Part shown: in pieces, positions 36,427 through 46,131 of the stretch | Layout: each line of letters begins with the position of its first letter | Numbering within the stretch: the first letter of the stretch is position 1 | Assembly: GCF_000007705.1 (NCBI RefSeq) | Contig: NC_005085.1 | Coordinates: 2,241,752 to 2,305,751 of the forward strand | Direction: 5' to 3' | Source: Chromobacterium violaceum ATCC 12472 | Lineage (GTDB): Bacteria > Pseudomonadota > Gammaproteobacteria > Burkholderiales > Chromobacteriaceae | DNA length: 64,000 bases | The notes under the pieces: model-generated | Database searches by the model: none | The model's input: the letters and a program-made list of their open reading frames with translations, nothing else | Told to the model about the DNA's origin: nothing | Made by a program: the position numbers and the translations under genes

Positions 36427-37017
36427 CTAGTCGAACAGTACCAGTTGCAACATGCGCTGGGCCAGCGCATCCACGTCGAGCTCGCCGTCGCGTCGATACC
36501 ATTGCACGGTCCAGTGCAGGCTGCCCAGCAGCGTGCGGCGCAGCAAACGGGTGTCCCGCTTGACCAGGCCGGCGTCGGCGGCCTCGTCCAGCACCTGCTG
36601 CCACAGCGTCTCGTAGCGGTCGCGCAGCACCACCAGTCCGGGTTTGGCGGATTCCGACACGCTGCGCCATTCGTACAGCATCACTTCCAGCGCCGCCTGG
36701 TTGTCTCCCAGCAGGGAGTTCAGATGAACGCGGAACAGGGCGGCGAGCTTGTCGCGGATGTCGGGCGCGGCGTCCAGCGCGGCGGCGAGCTGCTCGGTGG
36801 TGCTGGTGATGCCCAGCGCCATCACCGCCACCAGGATTTCTTCCTTGGTGCGGAAATGGTAGAACAGGCTGCCGGACTGCATGCCGACGGCGTTGCCCAG
36901 GTCGCGCACGGTGGTGCGTTCGTAGCCCTGGTCGCGGAACAGGATGGCGGCGGCGCGGACCAGCTCCATGCGCCGGCCATTTTCCTCGGGGGGGCGGGTG
37001 GGTTCCACTGGGCTCAT
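36427..37017 (-). CDS. TetR-family transcriptional regulator
   Basis: A 196-residue regulator with an N-terminal HTH (TTVRDLGNAVGMQSGSLFYHFRTKEEILVAVM) and a divergent ligand domain. I start at ATG 37017, which lies just after the waaF stop and has AGGA upstream; the longer start would overlap waaF. The ligand and targets are unknown. It may be co-transcribed with waaF. Confidence 0.85.
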   Translation of the reverse strand: MSPVEPTRPPEENGRRMELVRAAAILFRDQGYERTTVRDLGNAVGMQSGSLFYHFRTKEEILVAVMALGITSTTEQLAAALDAAPDIRDKLAALFRVHLNSLLGDNQAALEVMLYEWRSVSESAKPGLVVLRDRYETLWQQVLDEAADAGLVKRDTRLLRRTLLGSLHWTVQWYRRDGELDVDALAQRMLQLVLFD

Positions 37018-37018
37018 G

Positions 37019-38056
37019 TCAATCCTGTGCGATGGGGACAAGCGAGGGGAGTAGTCGTTGCGCGGCCTGCCACACTAACTCCGGCTGCATTTTTTCCAGG
37101 CAGTCGGTGTGGCCGTACGGGCAGCTGCGCTCGAAACAGGGGCTGCAATCCAGATTCAGCGACACGATCTCTGCCCGTTGCGACAGCGGCGGAGTGAAGT
37201 CGGGGCTGGAGGAGCCGTACAGGGCCACCAACGGTTTGTCGAGCGCGGCGGCGACGTGCATCAGTCCCGAATCGTTGCATACGGCCAGCTTGGCCAGGCC
37301 CATCAGGTCTATCGCTTCGTCCAGCCCGGTGGCGCCGCACAGATTGACGGCGGCGTCGCCGGCCAGCCGAGCGATGTCGTCGCCGATCTGCTTGTCCTTG
37401 GGCGAGCCGAACAGCCACACCGCATAGCCGGCGGCCTGGAAGCGCTTGGCCAGCTCGGCGAAGTGGCGGGCGGGCCAGCGCTTGGCCGGGCCGTATTCCG
37501 CGCCGGGGCAGAAGGCGACGATGGGGCGCGAGACATCCAGGCCCAGCTTGGCCGCAGCCTGTCGCTGGACCGCCGGGGTGGCGATCAGCTGCGGGTTGGG
37601 AATGGGGCGCGGCAGCGGCTGCTTGCGGTCTTCCGCCAGCGCGCAGAAGCGCTCCACCATCATCGGCAGTTCCTGCTCGTCCAGCTCGCGGGCATCGTTG
37701 AGCAGGCCATAGCGGGATTCGCCGAGAAAGCCGGTGCGCAGCGGAATGCGGGCGAACAGCGGAATCAGCGCCGACTTCAGCGAGTTGGGCAGCACGATCA
37801 CCTGGTCGAAACGTTCGCGCGCCAGGTGGCGGGCCACTTTCCAGCGCTCGACCAGGCGCAGCGCGCCGTGGCCGAAGGGGTTGAGGTGGGACTGGGCCAC
37901 TTCCGGCATCCGGGCCAGCAGCGGCAGGGTCCACGCCGGCGCGAACACGTGCAGTTCCAGTCCGGGGTGGCGCTGGTGCAGGCGGCGGTACAGCGGCTGG
38001 GCCATCACGCTGTCACCGACCCAGGAGGGGCCGATGACCAGGATTTTCTTCTTCAT
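37019..38056 (-). CDS. waaF: ADP-heptose:LPS heptosyltransferase II
   Basis: A 345-residue GT9 glycosyltransferase of LPS inner-core synthesis. ILVIGPSWVGDSVMAQPLYRRL at the N-terminus, PGAEYGPAKRWP and AVCNDSGLMHVAAALDKPLVALYGS are family motifs, and the CSPCFERSCPYGHTDCL cysteine cluster is typical of WaaF. Two hairpins fill its leader. Adds the second heptose to Kdo-heptose. Confidence 0.92.
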   Translation of the reverse strand: MKKKILVIGPSWVGDSVMAQPLYRRLHQRHPGLELHVFAPAWTLPLLARMPEVAQSHLNPFGHGALRLVERWKVARHLARERFDQVIVLPNSLKSALIPLFARIPLRTGFLGESRYGLLNDARELDEQELPMMVERFCALAEDRKQPLPRPIPNPQLIATPAVQRQAAAKLGLDVSRPIVAFCPGAEYGPAKRWPARHFAELAKRFQAAGYAVWLFGSPKDKQIGDDIARLAGDAAVNLCGATGLDEAIDLMGLAKLAVCNDSGLMHVAAALDKPLVALYGSSSPDFTPPLSQRAEIVSLNLDCSPCFERSCPYGHTDCLEKMQPELVWQAAQRLLPSLVPIAQD

Positions 38057-38072
38057 TGGGTATTTCCGGTTC

Positions 38073-38111
38073 CAAACCCAAGCCGGCTGGCCAGCGCGGC
38101 TTGGGTTTGGC
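38073..38111 (-). terminator. GC hairpin in the waaF leader (12-14 base stem)
   Basis: CCAAACCCAAGCCG (38073-38086) pairs with CGGCTTGGGTTTGG (38098-38111). It sits 16 bases upstream of the waaF start, inside its transcript if the promoter lies further upstream. It may act as an attenuator or RNA structure. Confidence 0.45.
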
Positions 38112-38126
38112 TGCGGGAATCAAAAA

Positions 38127-38147
38127 AGGTGTGGCCCGCGCCACACC
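38127..38147. terminator. Hairpin between the zf-CHCC gene and waaF
   Basis: AAGGTGTGG / CCACACC with a short loop, flanked by A and T runs (AAAAAAGG and CCTTTG), shaped as an intrinsic terminator on the minus strand for the zf-CHCC gene. Confidence 0.7.
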
Positions 38148-38173
38148 CTTTGCCGTCGCGGCCGGCCGCGGGA

Positions 38174-38374
38174 TCAGTGATGGTGGCCGACGGGGCCGAC
38201 CAGCTTGTACTTGGTGCCGCAGTACGGGCAGAGGGACTCGCCGGTCTTGTGCACCGGCAGGTAGACGCGCGGGTGGGAGTTCCACGCTTTCATGTCCGGC
38301 ATCGGGCAGTGCAGCGGCAGGTCGTGCTGGGTGACTTCGATATAGCGTTCGGTGTTTTCTTTCTGTTCTGCCAT
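38174..38374 (-). CDS. zf-CHCC domain protein
   Basis: A 66-residue protein. The zinc-binding pattern is present: HCPMPDMKAWNSHPRVYLP, a later CPYCGTKYKL. It resembles the CHCC zinc-finger domain of mitochondrial complex I subunit NDUFS6 and its bacterial relatives; the bacterial role is not known. I start at ATG 38374, with AAGGAATGACC upstream, rejecting a seven-residue longer form. Confidence 0.8.
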   Translation of the reverse strand: MAEQKENTERYIEVTQHDLPLHCPMPDMKAWNSHPRVYLPVHKTGESLCPYCGTKYKLVGPVGHHH

Positions 38375-38471
38375 GGTCATTCCTTGTTGCGGCAAGCGGG
38401 TGTCCGAAATGCATTGCCAGCAGGCCGGCGGAACCGGTCGCTGCTGGCGCGCAGTGCGGATATTACCCGTT

Positions 38472-39395
38472 TTATTTCACGTATGTGAGCCAGTGTTCGT
38501 GTTCGGCGTCCAGACCCTTGACGATATTGAAGTAGCGCTTCTGGATTTCCGCGGTGATCGGGCCGCGGCTGCCGGCGCCGATCGGGCGGCGGTCCAGCTC
38601 GCGGATCGGGGTCACCTCGGCGGCGGTGCCGGTGAAGAAGGCCTCGTCGGCGCTGTAGACCTCGTCGCGGGTGATGCGCTTCTCGATCAGCTCCAGGCCC
38701 ATCTCCTTGGCGATCTGCACCACGGTGTCGCGGGTGATGCCTTCCAGCGCGCTGGTCAGGTCCGGAGTATAAAGCTTGCCCTTGCGCACGATGAAGATGT
38801 TTTCGCCCGAGCCTTCGGCGACGAAGCCGTCCACGTCCAGCAGCAGCGCCTCGTCGTAGCCGTCGGCGGTGGCCTCGTTGTTGGCCAGGATGGAGTTCAT
38901 GTAGTTGCCGTTGGCCTTGGCCTTGCACATGGTGATGTTGACGTGGTGGCGGGTGAAGGAGCTGGTCTTCACGCGGATGCCTTTCTCCAGGCCTTCTTCG
39001 CCCAGGTAGGCGCCCCAGGGCCAGGCAGCCACGATCACGCGCACGTCGTTCTTCATCGGCGCCACGCCCAGCTTGCCGGAGCCGTAGAAGGCCATCGGAC
39101 GGAAGTAGCAGGATTTCAGGCCGTTGGCCTTGACCACGTCCAGGTGGGCCTGGTTGATGTCTTCCGGAGTGAAGGGCAGGGCGATGCCCAGAATCTTGGC
39201 GGAGCGGAACAGGCGCTCGGTATGGTCCTGCAGGCGGAAGATGGCCGGACCCTTCGGCGTTTCGTAGGCGCGCACGCCTTCGAACACGCCCATGCCGTAG
39301 TGCAGGGTGTGGGTCAGCACATGAGTGGTGGCGTCGCGCCAGTCCACCAGCTTGCCGTCATACCAGATATATCCGTCGCGATCAGCCATCGACAT
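38472..39395 (-). CDS. ilvE: Branched-chain amino acid aminotransferase
   Basis: A 307-residue PLP-dependent transaminase of fold type [18 protein letters not shown], the PLP-binding Lys160 ([12 protein letters not shown]), [17 protein letters not shown] and [14 protein letters not shown]-like ends are present. Supplies valine, leucine and isoleucine or passes them to the 2-oxoacids degraded by the liuR-controlled operon. Start ATG 39395 follows AGGAG at nine bases; the in-frame extension upstream lacks similarity. Confidence 0.94.
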   Translation of the reverse strand: MSMADRDGYIWYDGKLVDWRDATTHVLTHTLHYGMGVFEGVRAYETPKGPAIFRLQDHTERLFRSAKILGIALPFTPEDINQAHLDVVKANGLKSCYFRPMAFYGSGKLGVAPMKNDVRVIVAAWPWGAYLGEEGLEKGIRVKTSSFTRHHVNITMCKAKANGNYMNSILANNEATADGYDEALLLDVDGFVAEGSGENIFIVRKGKLYTPDLTSALEGITRDTVVQIAKEMGLELIEKRITRDEVYSADEAFFTGTAAEVTPIRELDRRPIGAGSRGPITAEIQKRYFNIVKGLDAEHEHWLTYVK

Positions 39396-39506
39396 CTCGG
39401 TCTTCTCCTGTGTTGTGCTTGGTGTGGCGGCGGTGCGCGGCAAGGCGCCCGCCGCCGTGTTGATGGACCAGTGTATACCGCGGCCGGCGGACTTGTGAAC
39501 CCGGGA

Positions 39507-42191
39507 TCAGGAAAAATCGAGCGCTTGCTCGAAAACTTGTCGCCACAACTCGCGGCCGCGCGCATAGGCCGTCCGCAGCGATTCGTCGACTTCCACGGTT
39601 TTCCTGTCGTTGAGACGCGCAGAATGCTGCAGCCGGCGGTACAGCCGGTAGGCGGCGCGGGCGTCTTCGGCCAGTCGGCGGTCTATCAGCCCAGCCTCGG
39701 CCGCCACCGCCAGCAGCGCGATGTTGCCGGTGTTGCCGGTGAGGGCGGGCAAGGTCTTGGCGTGGGCCAGGATCAGGTACTGGACGATGAATTCGATGTC
39801 TATGATGCCGCCGCGGGCGTTTTTCACGTCGCCGTCGTGGGCAGGATGCGAGTCCAGCATGCGCTGGCGCATCGCCATCACTTCATCGCGCAGCTTGGCC
39901 GGATCGCGTTCCAGCGTCAGGATGGCGTGGCGTTCGGCCTCGAATTGCGAGCCGATGCCGGCGTCGCCGGCGACGAAGCGGGCGCGGGTCAGCGCCTGGT
40001 GCTCCCAGACCCAGGCCTGGTTTTCCTGGTACTGGCGGAAGGCGGAGATGGAGCTGACCAAGAGGCCGCTGGAGCCGTTGGGCCGCAGCCGCAGGTCGAT
40101 GTCGTACAGCACGCCGGCCGCGGTGGCGCTGGTCAGCCAGGTGGACAGCTTGCGCGCCAGCCGGGAATACAGATCGGGGGCGTCGGGGTGCTCGTCGTCG
40201 TAGAGGAAGATGATGTCCAGGTCGGACGCGTAGCCCAGCTCCTTGCCGCCCAGCTTGCCGTAGCCTATCACCGCGAAACGGGGCGTCTCGCAATGGCGCG
40301 ACGGGATGTCCCGCCAGGCATGGCGCACGGCCGCGGCCAGGACCAGGTCGGCCAGCCGCGACAGTTCGTCGGACAGCGCTTCCAGCGTCCACATGCCGGC
40401 CAGGTCCTGGGCGACCAGGCGGAAGGTCTGCGCGTGCTGGAAGTGCCGCAGCGCGTCCATCTTGGCCTCGACGTCGCCGTCGGCCTGCGCCAGCTGCGTC
40501 TCCAGTTGGGCGGCCAGCAGCGGCCAGTCGGGCGCGGCGTACAGCATGCGCGCGTCCAGCAGTTCGTCCAGCAGGATGGGGTGTCGGCTGAGGTAGGCCG
40601 ACACCCAGGCGCTGGACGAGTACAACGAGGCCAGCCGCTGCAGCGTCTGCGGGTATTCGGTGAGCAGCGCCAGGTAGGAGGCCCGCCGGCTGATCGCTTC
40701 CATCAGGCCGATGATGCGCGACAGCGTGTCGTCGGCGTTGGGAAAGCGCGCGGCCACTTCGATCAGCGCCGGCATCAGCGCATCCAGTTGCTTGCGGCCG
40801 GCCAGCGGCATCTGCAGGTAGCGCTGGCTTTGTGCCAGCCCGGTGAGCTGGCGGGCGACGGCGGCCGGATCGGCGTAGCCGAGCTCCGCCAGCCGGGTTT
40901 CGGGACTCTGTTCCGCCACGTCCAGCCAGAGCTCGGACAAGGGGTGGCTGGCGCTGTCCTCGCTGGGCAGGATGAACACCTGCTCGAAGTGGCGGCTGAC
41001 CTTGCGCCGCACCTCGTTCAGCGCGTCGAGAAAGGCCGGCCAGTCGGCGTGGCCCATGCTGGCTGCGATTTTTTGCCGTGTTTCCGGCGCTTCCGGCAGG
41101 GTTTGCGTCTGCTGGTCGTCCAGGTACTGCAGCCGGTGCTCCAGATTGCGCAGGAAGGCGTAGGACGCTTGCAGCTCGGCCACCGCGGCCGGCTCCAGCA
41201 GCCGCAGCGCGGCCAGCCGCTCCAGCGTGGCGCGGGTGCCGCGCAGCTGCAAGGTGCGGTCGCGGCCGCCGCGGATCAGCTGGAACACCTGGGCGATGAA
41301 CTCGGCTTCACGAATGCCGCCGGGGCCCAGCTTGATGTTGTCGGCCATGTCGCGACGCGCCACCTCGCGGCGGATCTGCGCGTGCAGTCCGCGCATCGCG
41401 CCGTAGGCGTTGTAGTCGAGGTATTTGCGGTAGACGAAAGGGCGGACCAGTTGCGCCAGGCCGTCGGCGTCGCCGGTGATGGCCTTGGCCTTGATCCAGG
41501 CGTAGCGTTCCCATTCCCGCCCCTGGCTGAGCAGGTAATTCTCCAGCGCGGCGAAGCTCATCACCAGCGGGCCGGAATCGCCGTAGGGGCGCAGCCGCAT
41601 GTCGACCCGGAATACCTGGCCGTCGGCGGTGGCGTCGTTGAGCAGGGCGATCAGCCGCTTGCCCACCTGGGTGAAGTACTCGTGGTTGCTGATCTTGCGC
41701 GCGCCGTCGGTTTCGCCGCCTTCAGGGTAGATGAAGATCAGGTCGATATCGGAGCTGACGTTGAGTTCGCCGCCGCCCAGCTTGCCCATCCCGATCACGA
41801 TCAGCTGCTGCGGCTCGCCGCTGTCCTCGCCTATCGGCCGGCCGTATTGCGGCAGTGACGCGGCGGCGCAGGCCAGCGCCTGGCGTACGGCGAATTCGGC
41901 CAGCTGGCTGATGGTGGACACCACCTCGTCCAGCGTCGCCAGGCTTTCCAGGTCGCGGCAGATCAGCCGCGCCACCACCGCTTGCCGCAGGCGGCGCAGG
42001 GCCGGCGCCAGCGCTTCGGGCGCATCCAGCGCCGGCCAGTCGGCGAATGCCTGCATATCCTCAAGCGAAAAGGGATGATGAAGGGATTGCTCCAGCCGCT
42101 GCCGCTCCTCGGGACGCGCGGTCAAGAGACGGTGCAAGTATTGGGAAAACTCGCAACTGCGGGCAATGGCAGCGCTCGTGTTTGCTGGCAT
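39507..42191 (-). CDS. glnE: Bifunctional glutamine synthetase adenylyltransferase / adenylyl-removing enzyme
   Basis: An 894-residue two-headed nucleotidyltransferase that adenylylates and deadenylylates glutamine synthetase under PII control. Two GlnE halves each carry a GxGKLGGxEL-type motif: VIGMGKLGGGELNVSSDIDLIF (about 139-160) and VIGYGKLGGKELGYASDLDIIF (about 660-680). ARGGIIDIEF occurs near the end. Start ATG 42191 has GGAG 6 bases upstream. It diverges from the YhdP-like gene. Confidence 0.95.
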   Translation of the reverse strand: MPANTSAAIARSCEFSQYLHRLLTARPEERQRLEQSLHHPFSLEDMQAFADWPALDAPEALAPALRRLRQAVVARLICRDLESLATLDEVVSTISQLAEFAVRQALACAAASLPQYGRPIGEDSGEPQQLIVIGMGKLGGGELNVSSDIDLIFIYPEGGETDGARKISNHEYFTQVGKRLIALLNDATADGQVFRVDMRLRPYGDSGPLVMSFAALENYLLSQGREWERYAWIKAKAITGDADGLAQLVRPFVYRKYLDYNAYGAMRGLHAQIRREVARRDMADNIKLGPGGIREAEFIAQVFQLIRGGRDRTLQLRGTRATLERLAALRLLEPAAVAELQASYAFLRNLEHRLQYLDDQQTQTLPEAPETRQKIAASMGHADWPAFLDALNEVRRKVSRHFEQVFILPSEDSASHPLSELWLDVAEQSPETRLAELGYADPAAVARQLTGLAQSQRYLQMPLAGRKQLDALMPALIEVAARFPNADDTLSRIIGLMEAISRRASYLALLTEYPQTLQRLASLYSSSAWVSAYLSRHPILLDELLDARMLYAAPDWPLLAAQLETQLAQADGDVEAKMDALRHFQHAQTFRLVAQDLAGMWTLEALSDELSRLADLVLAAAVRHAWRDIPSRHCETPRFAVIGYGKLGGKELGYASDLDIIFLYDDEHPDAPDLYSRLARKLSTWLTSATAAGVLYDIDLRLRPNGSSGLLVSSISAFRQYQENQAWVWEHQALTRARFVAGDAGIGSQFEAERHAILTLERDPAKLRDEVMAMRQRMLDSHPAHDGDVKNARGGIIDIEFIVQYLILAHAKTLPALTGNTGNIALLAVAAEAGLIDRRLAEDARAAYRLYRRLQHSARLNDRKTVEVDESLRTAYARGRELWRQVFEQALDFS

Positions 42192-42282
42192 AATAGCTCC
42201 GGACGGCTTGGCGCGGCCCACCGCGCCGGGGGCGGCTGCGGCCGGTTTCGCGCCGTGTTTTTCCTAACGCCATTGTAACGGT

Positions 42283-45200
42283 TTGCCATTGTTGAAAAAG
42301 CCCTCGTCGCCGTTGTCCCATATCCACGTCCTGCGCGTGCTCAAGCGCAGCCTGCTGGTGCTGGCCGTGTCGCTGTTCACGGCCTGCGCGCTGGTGTCCG
42401 CCGCGTTCGCGGCCTTCACGTTCTGGCTGCTGCCCAATCTCGATCAATACCGCCCGCGGCTGGAGCAGAGCCTGTCCGGCGCGCTCGGCCACCGCGTCAG
42501 CATCAGCCGCCTGAGCGGCCACTGGCAGGATGTGGCGCCCCAATTCGAGCTGTCAGGCGTATCCATCGCCAATCCCGTGTCGGGGCAGGCGCTGACGCTC
42601 AGCCGCGTCACGGTGCAGCCGTCCTGGACTTCGCTGTGGTCCTGGGAGGTGCGTCTGGCCATGCGCGTCGACGGCCCGGCGGTGGAGCTGCGCCGCAGCG
42701 TGGGCGGCACCATCTATCTGAACGGTTTCGATCTGACCAGCGGCCCGTCGAGCGACAACGCCCTGGGCAACTGGCTGCTGCGGCAACCCTCGCTGGAGAT
42801 CCGCAATGCGCGCTTGAGCTGGGAGGACGAGAGGCTGGGCCTGCCGCGGCTGGACTTGCGGCAGGGATCGCTGACGCTGGAGCGCAATCTGCTTGGGCAC
42901 AGAGTGCAGCTGTCCGGCGTGCCGGCGGCCACGCTGGGCAAGGGCTTCCAGTTGAGCGCCAACTGGCGCGGCGACGATATCAACGGCTGGCCGCAATGGT
43001 CGGGCTCGGTCAAGGTGGCGCTCAACGGCGCGCGCGCCGACATCTGGTCGCGCTATATGCGCGAAATGGGCGTGCTGCATCGGGGGGAGGGCGACGGCAC
43101 GCTGGAGATGTCATTCTCCGACGGCAGCGTCAGCAGCCTGCAGGCCGACGTCAGCGTGCGCGACGCCGCCTATACGCCGCCCAGCGCGCGCGAACTGGTG
43201 CTGCCGCAGCTGCAGGGCAAGCTGCAGCTGGACAGGCAGTTCAGCGGCAGCTACAAGATAGCCGCCAGCGAGCTGACCTTGGCCAGTTCGACCGGCCTCG
43301 CCTTCGACAAATCGTCGATCAAGGGGCAATGGCAGCCAGGAGCCAAGGGCGGCGGGGAACTGACGCTGGACAACGTCGATGTCGGCCACTTGACGCCCTT
43401 CATCCACGCGCTGGGCGTGGATGCCAATCCGCTGTTCGCGCGCTTTTCGCCGCGCGGGGCGCTGCACGACGTGACCCTGGCCTGGAAGGGGCCGGTGGAG
43501 TCGCCAGCCAGCTTTTCCGTGAAGAGCCGTTTCGAGGCGCTGGGCTGGCAGCCGTTCGCCGATCTGCCCGGCGTCGCCGGCGCCGCCGGGCGCATCGAGT
43601 TCAGCGAGACCGGCGGACGGCTGGCGCTGGATACCGGCAAGGCCGAGGTCGTTTATCCGGCGGTTTTCGCCCAGGCGCTGCCCTTTGACCATCTGTCTGC
43701 AGACGTAAGCTGGAAGCAGCAGGGATCGAAACTGGACATCGCGTTGCGCAAGGTGGCGTTCGCCAATGCCGATTTGAGCGGGGAGCTGAGCGGCAGTTAC
43801 CGCCGTTCGGGAGAAGGCGCGGGCAGCGTGGACCTGAGCGCCGGCATCGCGCAGATCAAGGCGGCCCGCGTGGCGGCCTATCTGCCGCGCCATGTCGGCG
43901 AACATACCTCCAGCTGGCTGCGGCAGGGGCTGCAGGACGGCATCGCGCGCAACGTGAGAATGAAGCTGGCGGGCAATCTGGACCAATTCCCCTTTCCCGG
44001 CGGCAAGGACGGCGAGTTCCTGGTCGAGGCCGACATCGAAAAAGCGCGGCTGTCGTATCAGCAAGGCTGGCCCACGATAGACGACATCGACGCCAGGCTG
44101 CGCTTCCACAATGAGGGCATGCAGGTGCTGGCGCAGCGGGCGAGCACGGTGGGCGTGCCCTTGAGGCAGGTGACGGCGGTTATCGACCAGCTGGGCGCCG
44201 ACGTGCCCTGGCTGAAGATAGACGGCCAGGTAGAGGACAGGCTGGACCGGATGCTGGCGTTCACCGTCAAGAGTCCCGTGGATGGCATGCTGGGCGGCTT
44301 CACCGGGCGCATCCGCGCCGGCGGCCCGGCGTCCTTGAAGCTGAAGCTGGAGGTGCCGCTGGCTGGCAAGGATTCCACCCGTGTGCGCGGCGATCTGGAT
44401 TTCCAGCGCAATGTGTTGAGACTGGGCGGCTTGCCCTTGCCGGAGCTGGATGCGGTGCAGGGCCGGCTGACTTTCACCGAGCGCGGCGTGGACAGCAAGG
44501 GCTTGCAGCTGAAGGCTTTCGGCGGCCCCTTCCGCCTGACCGCCCATACCGGCGCCGACAAGAGAATGCGCTTCGATGTTTCCGGCGACGCGGACGGCAG
44601 GACGCTGCTGCAGCAATACCTGCCGCCGCTCGCCCCCCTGGCCGGCGGGCATTCCCGTTTCGAAGGGCAGTTCGTGATCCGGGACGGGCTGGAGAGCCTG
44701 CTGCTGTCGTCCAGCCTGCAGGGTTTGTCGCTGGACGCGCCCAAGCCGTTCGGCAAGCCGGCCGCCGCCGCTCAGCCGCTGCAGTTGCAGCTGAGGCCGG
44801 CGCCGCCGCGCTTTCCCGGCGCGATGAGGCTGGAATTCCAGCTGGCGGATGCGCTGGCCGGGCGCCTGCGGCTGGGCGAGGACGGCGAGCTGCAATCCGG
44901 CGCTTTGGGCATCGGGCGCCAGCCCGGCGAGCTTCCCGCGAACGGGCTGGCCTTGCGGCTGCAGCAGCCGCGCATCGATCTCGACGAGTGGCTGCCCTGG
45001 GTCTCGCGGCTGGATGGCGGCAAGGATGGGGCGCATGGCAACGCGCCATTGACGGTGGATGTGGATACGCCGGAATTGTCCGCCGCGGGCTTCTCGCTGC
45101 ACCAAGTCAGCGCCAAGGTGTCACATAGAGGACAAGGCGCGCAATGGAGCGCGCAGCTGCGTTCGCGCGAGGCGATAGGGCAGATCGACTACCTGGCAGA

Positions 45201-46131
45201 CGGCGCCGGCCAACTGCAAGCCGACCTGAGCCGGCTGGCGCTCAGCTGGCCGCTGCGCGCGGAAGGCGGGTCGGCGCCATCGTCGCTGAAACAGCAACTG
45301 CCGGCGATGAAGGTGCATATCGGCGAGTTGCTGCTGCAAAACCGCAGCATCGGCCAGGTGGACATGATGGCGCGCCGCAGCGGCAGCGTCTGGCGCATGG
45401 ATCCGCTGAAGCTGGCCGCGCCGGAGGGCACGCTGACCGGCAGCGTGCAGGTGGACGAGCAGGGCGCCGGCCGCGTCGACAGCCGCTTCTCGCTGGACGT
45501 GGCCAATGCCGGCAAGCTGCTGGCCCGTTTCGGGCAGGGCGACGTGTTCCGCAACGGGCAGGGCCGGCTGTCGGGGCAGCTGAGCTGGCCGGGCGGCTTG
45601 AGCGATCTGGACGCCGCCCATCTGTCCGGACAGATGGAGCTCGATTTCAAGAACGGCCGTTTCGCCAAGGTGGACCCCGGCGCGGCGCGGCTGCTGGGCG
45701 CGCTCAGCTTGCAATCCTTGCCTCGTCGGATACGTCTGGATTTCACCGACGTCTTCAGCGACGGCTTCGCCTTTGATACCCTGCAGGGGAAGGCCAGCGT
45801 GCATGATGGCGTCTTCCGGTCTGACAGGGTGGAGATGAAGAGTCCGTCGGCCGAGGTCAATATCGCAGGCAGCGTGGACCTGGCGAGCGAGACGCAGGCG
45901 CTGAAGGTGAAAGTGGTGCCGCACGTGGCCGAGAGCGTGGCGCTGGCGGCGGGCGCGGCTCTGCTCAATCCGGTGGTGGGCATCGCCACGCTGGCCGCGC
46001 AGAAAGTGCTGCAAGACCCGGTGGGCAAGATATTGTCGCTTGAGTACGAGGTGAGCGGTTCGTTGAAGGATCCGCAGGTGAAGCGGGTGAACGTCGGCGA
46101 TCCGGTCCAGATCAAGGGGAAGAAGCCATGA
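42283..46131 (+). CDS. YhdP-family AsmA-like envelope protein (TIGR02099)
   Basis: A 1282-residue protein with an N-terminal membrane anchor (about 17-50) and a long repeated beta-rich body of the AsmA/YhdP class. The C-terminal VGIATLAAQKVLQDPVGKILSLEYEVSG is diagnostic. In E. coli YhdP, TamB and YdbH bridge inner and outer membranes for phospholipid transport. The start is uncertain: only TTG codons (42283 or near) are available. It overlaps the next gene by four bases. Confidence 0.88.
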   Translation: MPLLKKPSSPLSHIHVLRVLKRSLLVLAVSLFTACALVSAAFAAFTFWLLPNLDQYRPRLEQSLSGALGHRVSISRLSGHWQDVAPQFELSGVSIANPVSGQALTLSRVTVQPSWTSLWSWEVRLAMRVDGPAVELRRSVGGTIYLNGFDLTSGPSSDNALGNWLLRQPSLEIRNARLSWEDERLGLPRLDLRQGSLTLERNLLGHRVQLSGVPAATLGKGFQLSANWRGDDINGWPQWSGSVKVALNGARADIWSRYMREMGVLHRGEGDGTLEMSFSDGSVSSLQADVSVRDAAYTPPSARELVLPQLQGKLQLDRQFSGSYKIAASELTLASSTGLAFDKSSIKGQWQPGAKGGGELTLDNVDVGHLTPFIHALGVDANPLFARFSPRGALHDVTLAWKGPVESPASFSVKSRFEALGWQPFADLPGVAGAAGRIEFSETGGRLALDTGKAEVVYPAVFAQALPFDHLSADVSWKQQGSKLDIALRKVAFANADLSGELSGSYRRSGEGAGSVDLSAGIAQIKAARVAAYLPRHVGEHTSSWLRQGLQDGIARNVRMKLAGNLDQFPFPGGKDGEFLVEADIEKARLSYQQGWPTIDDIDARLRFHNEGMQVLAQRASTVGVPLRQVTAVIDQLGADVPWLKIDGQVEDRLDRMLAFTVKSPVDGMLGGFTGRIRAGGPASLKLKLEVPLAGKDSTRVRGDLDFQRNVLRLGGLPLPELDAVQGRLTFTERGVDSKGLQLKAFGGPFRLTAHTGADKRMRFDVSGDADGRTLLQQYLPPLAPLAGGHSRFEGQFVIRDGLESLLLSSSLQGLSLDAPKPFGKPAAAAQPLQLQLRPAPPRFPGAMRLEFQLADALAGRLRLGEDGELQSGALGIGRQPGELPANGLALRLQQPRIDLDEWLPWVSRLDGGKDGAHGNAPLTVDVDTPELSAAGFSLHQVSAKVSHRGQGAQWSAQLRSREAIGQIDYLADGAGQLQADLSRLALSWPLRAEGGSAPSSLKQQLPAMKVHIGELLLQNRSIGQVDMMARRSGSVWRMDPLKLAAPEGTLTGSVQVDEQGAGRVDSRFSLDVANAGKLLARFGQGDVFRNGQGRLSGQLSWPGGLSDLDAAHLSGQMELDFKNGRFAKVDPGAARLLGALSLQSLPRRIRLDFTDVFSDGFAFDTLQGKASVHDGVFRSDRVEMKSPSAEVNIAGSVDLASETQALKVKVVPHVAESVALAAGAALLNPVVGIATLAAQKVLQDPVGKILSLEYEVSGSLKDPQVKRVNVGDPVQIKGKKP

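Noticed and set aside
38352-41858. A 1168-codon plus-strand open frame across zf-CHCC, ilvE and glnE
   Set aside because: It lies antisense to well-recognised genes and has no motif or ribosome site; same GC-driven effect.
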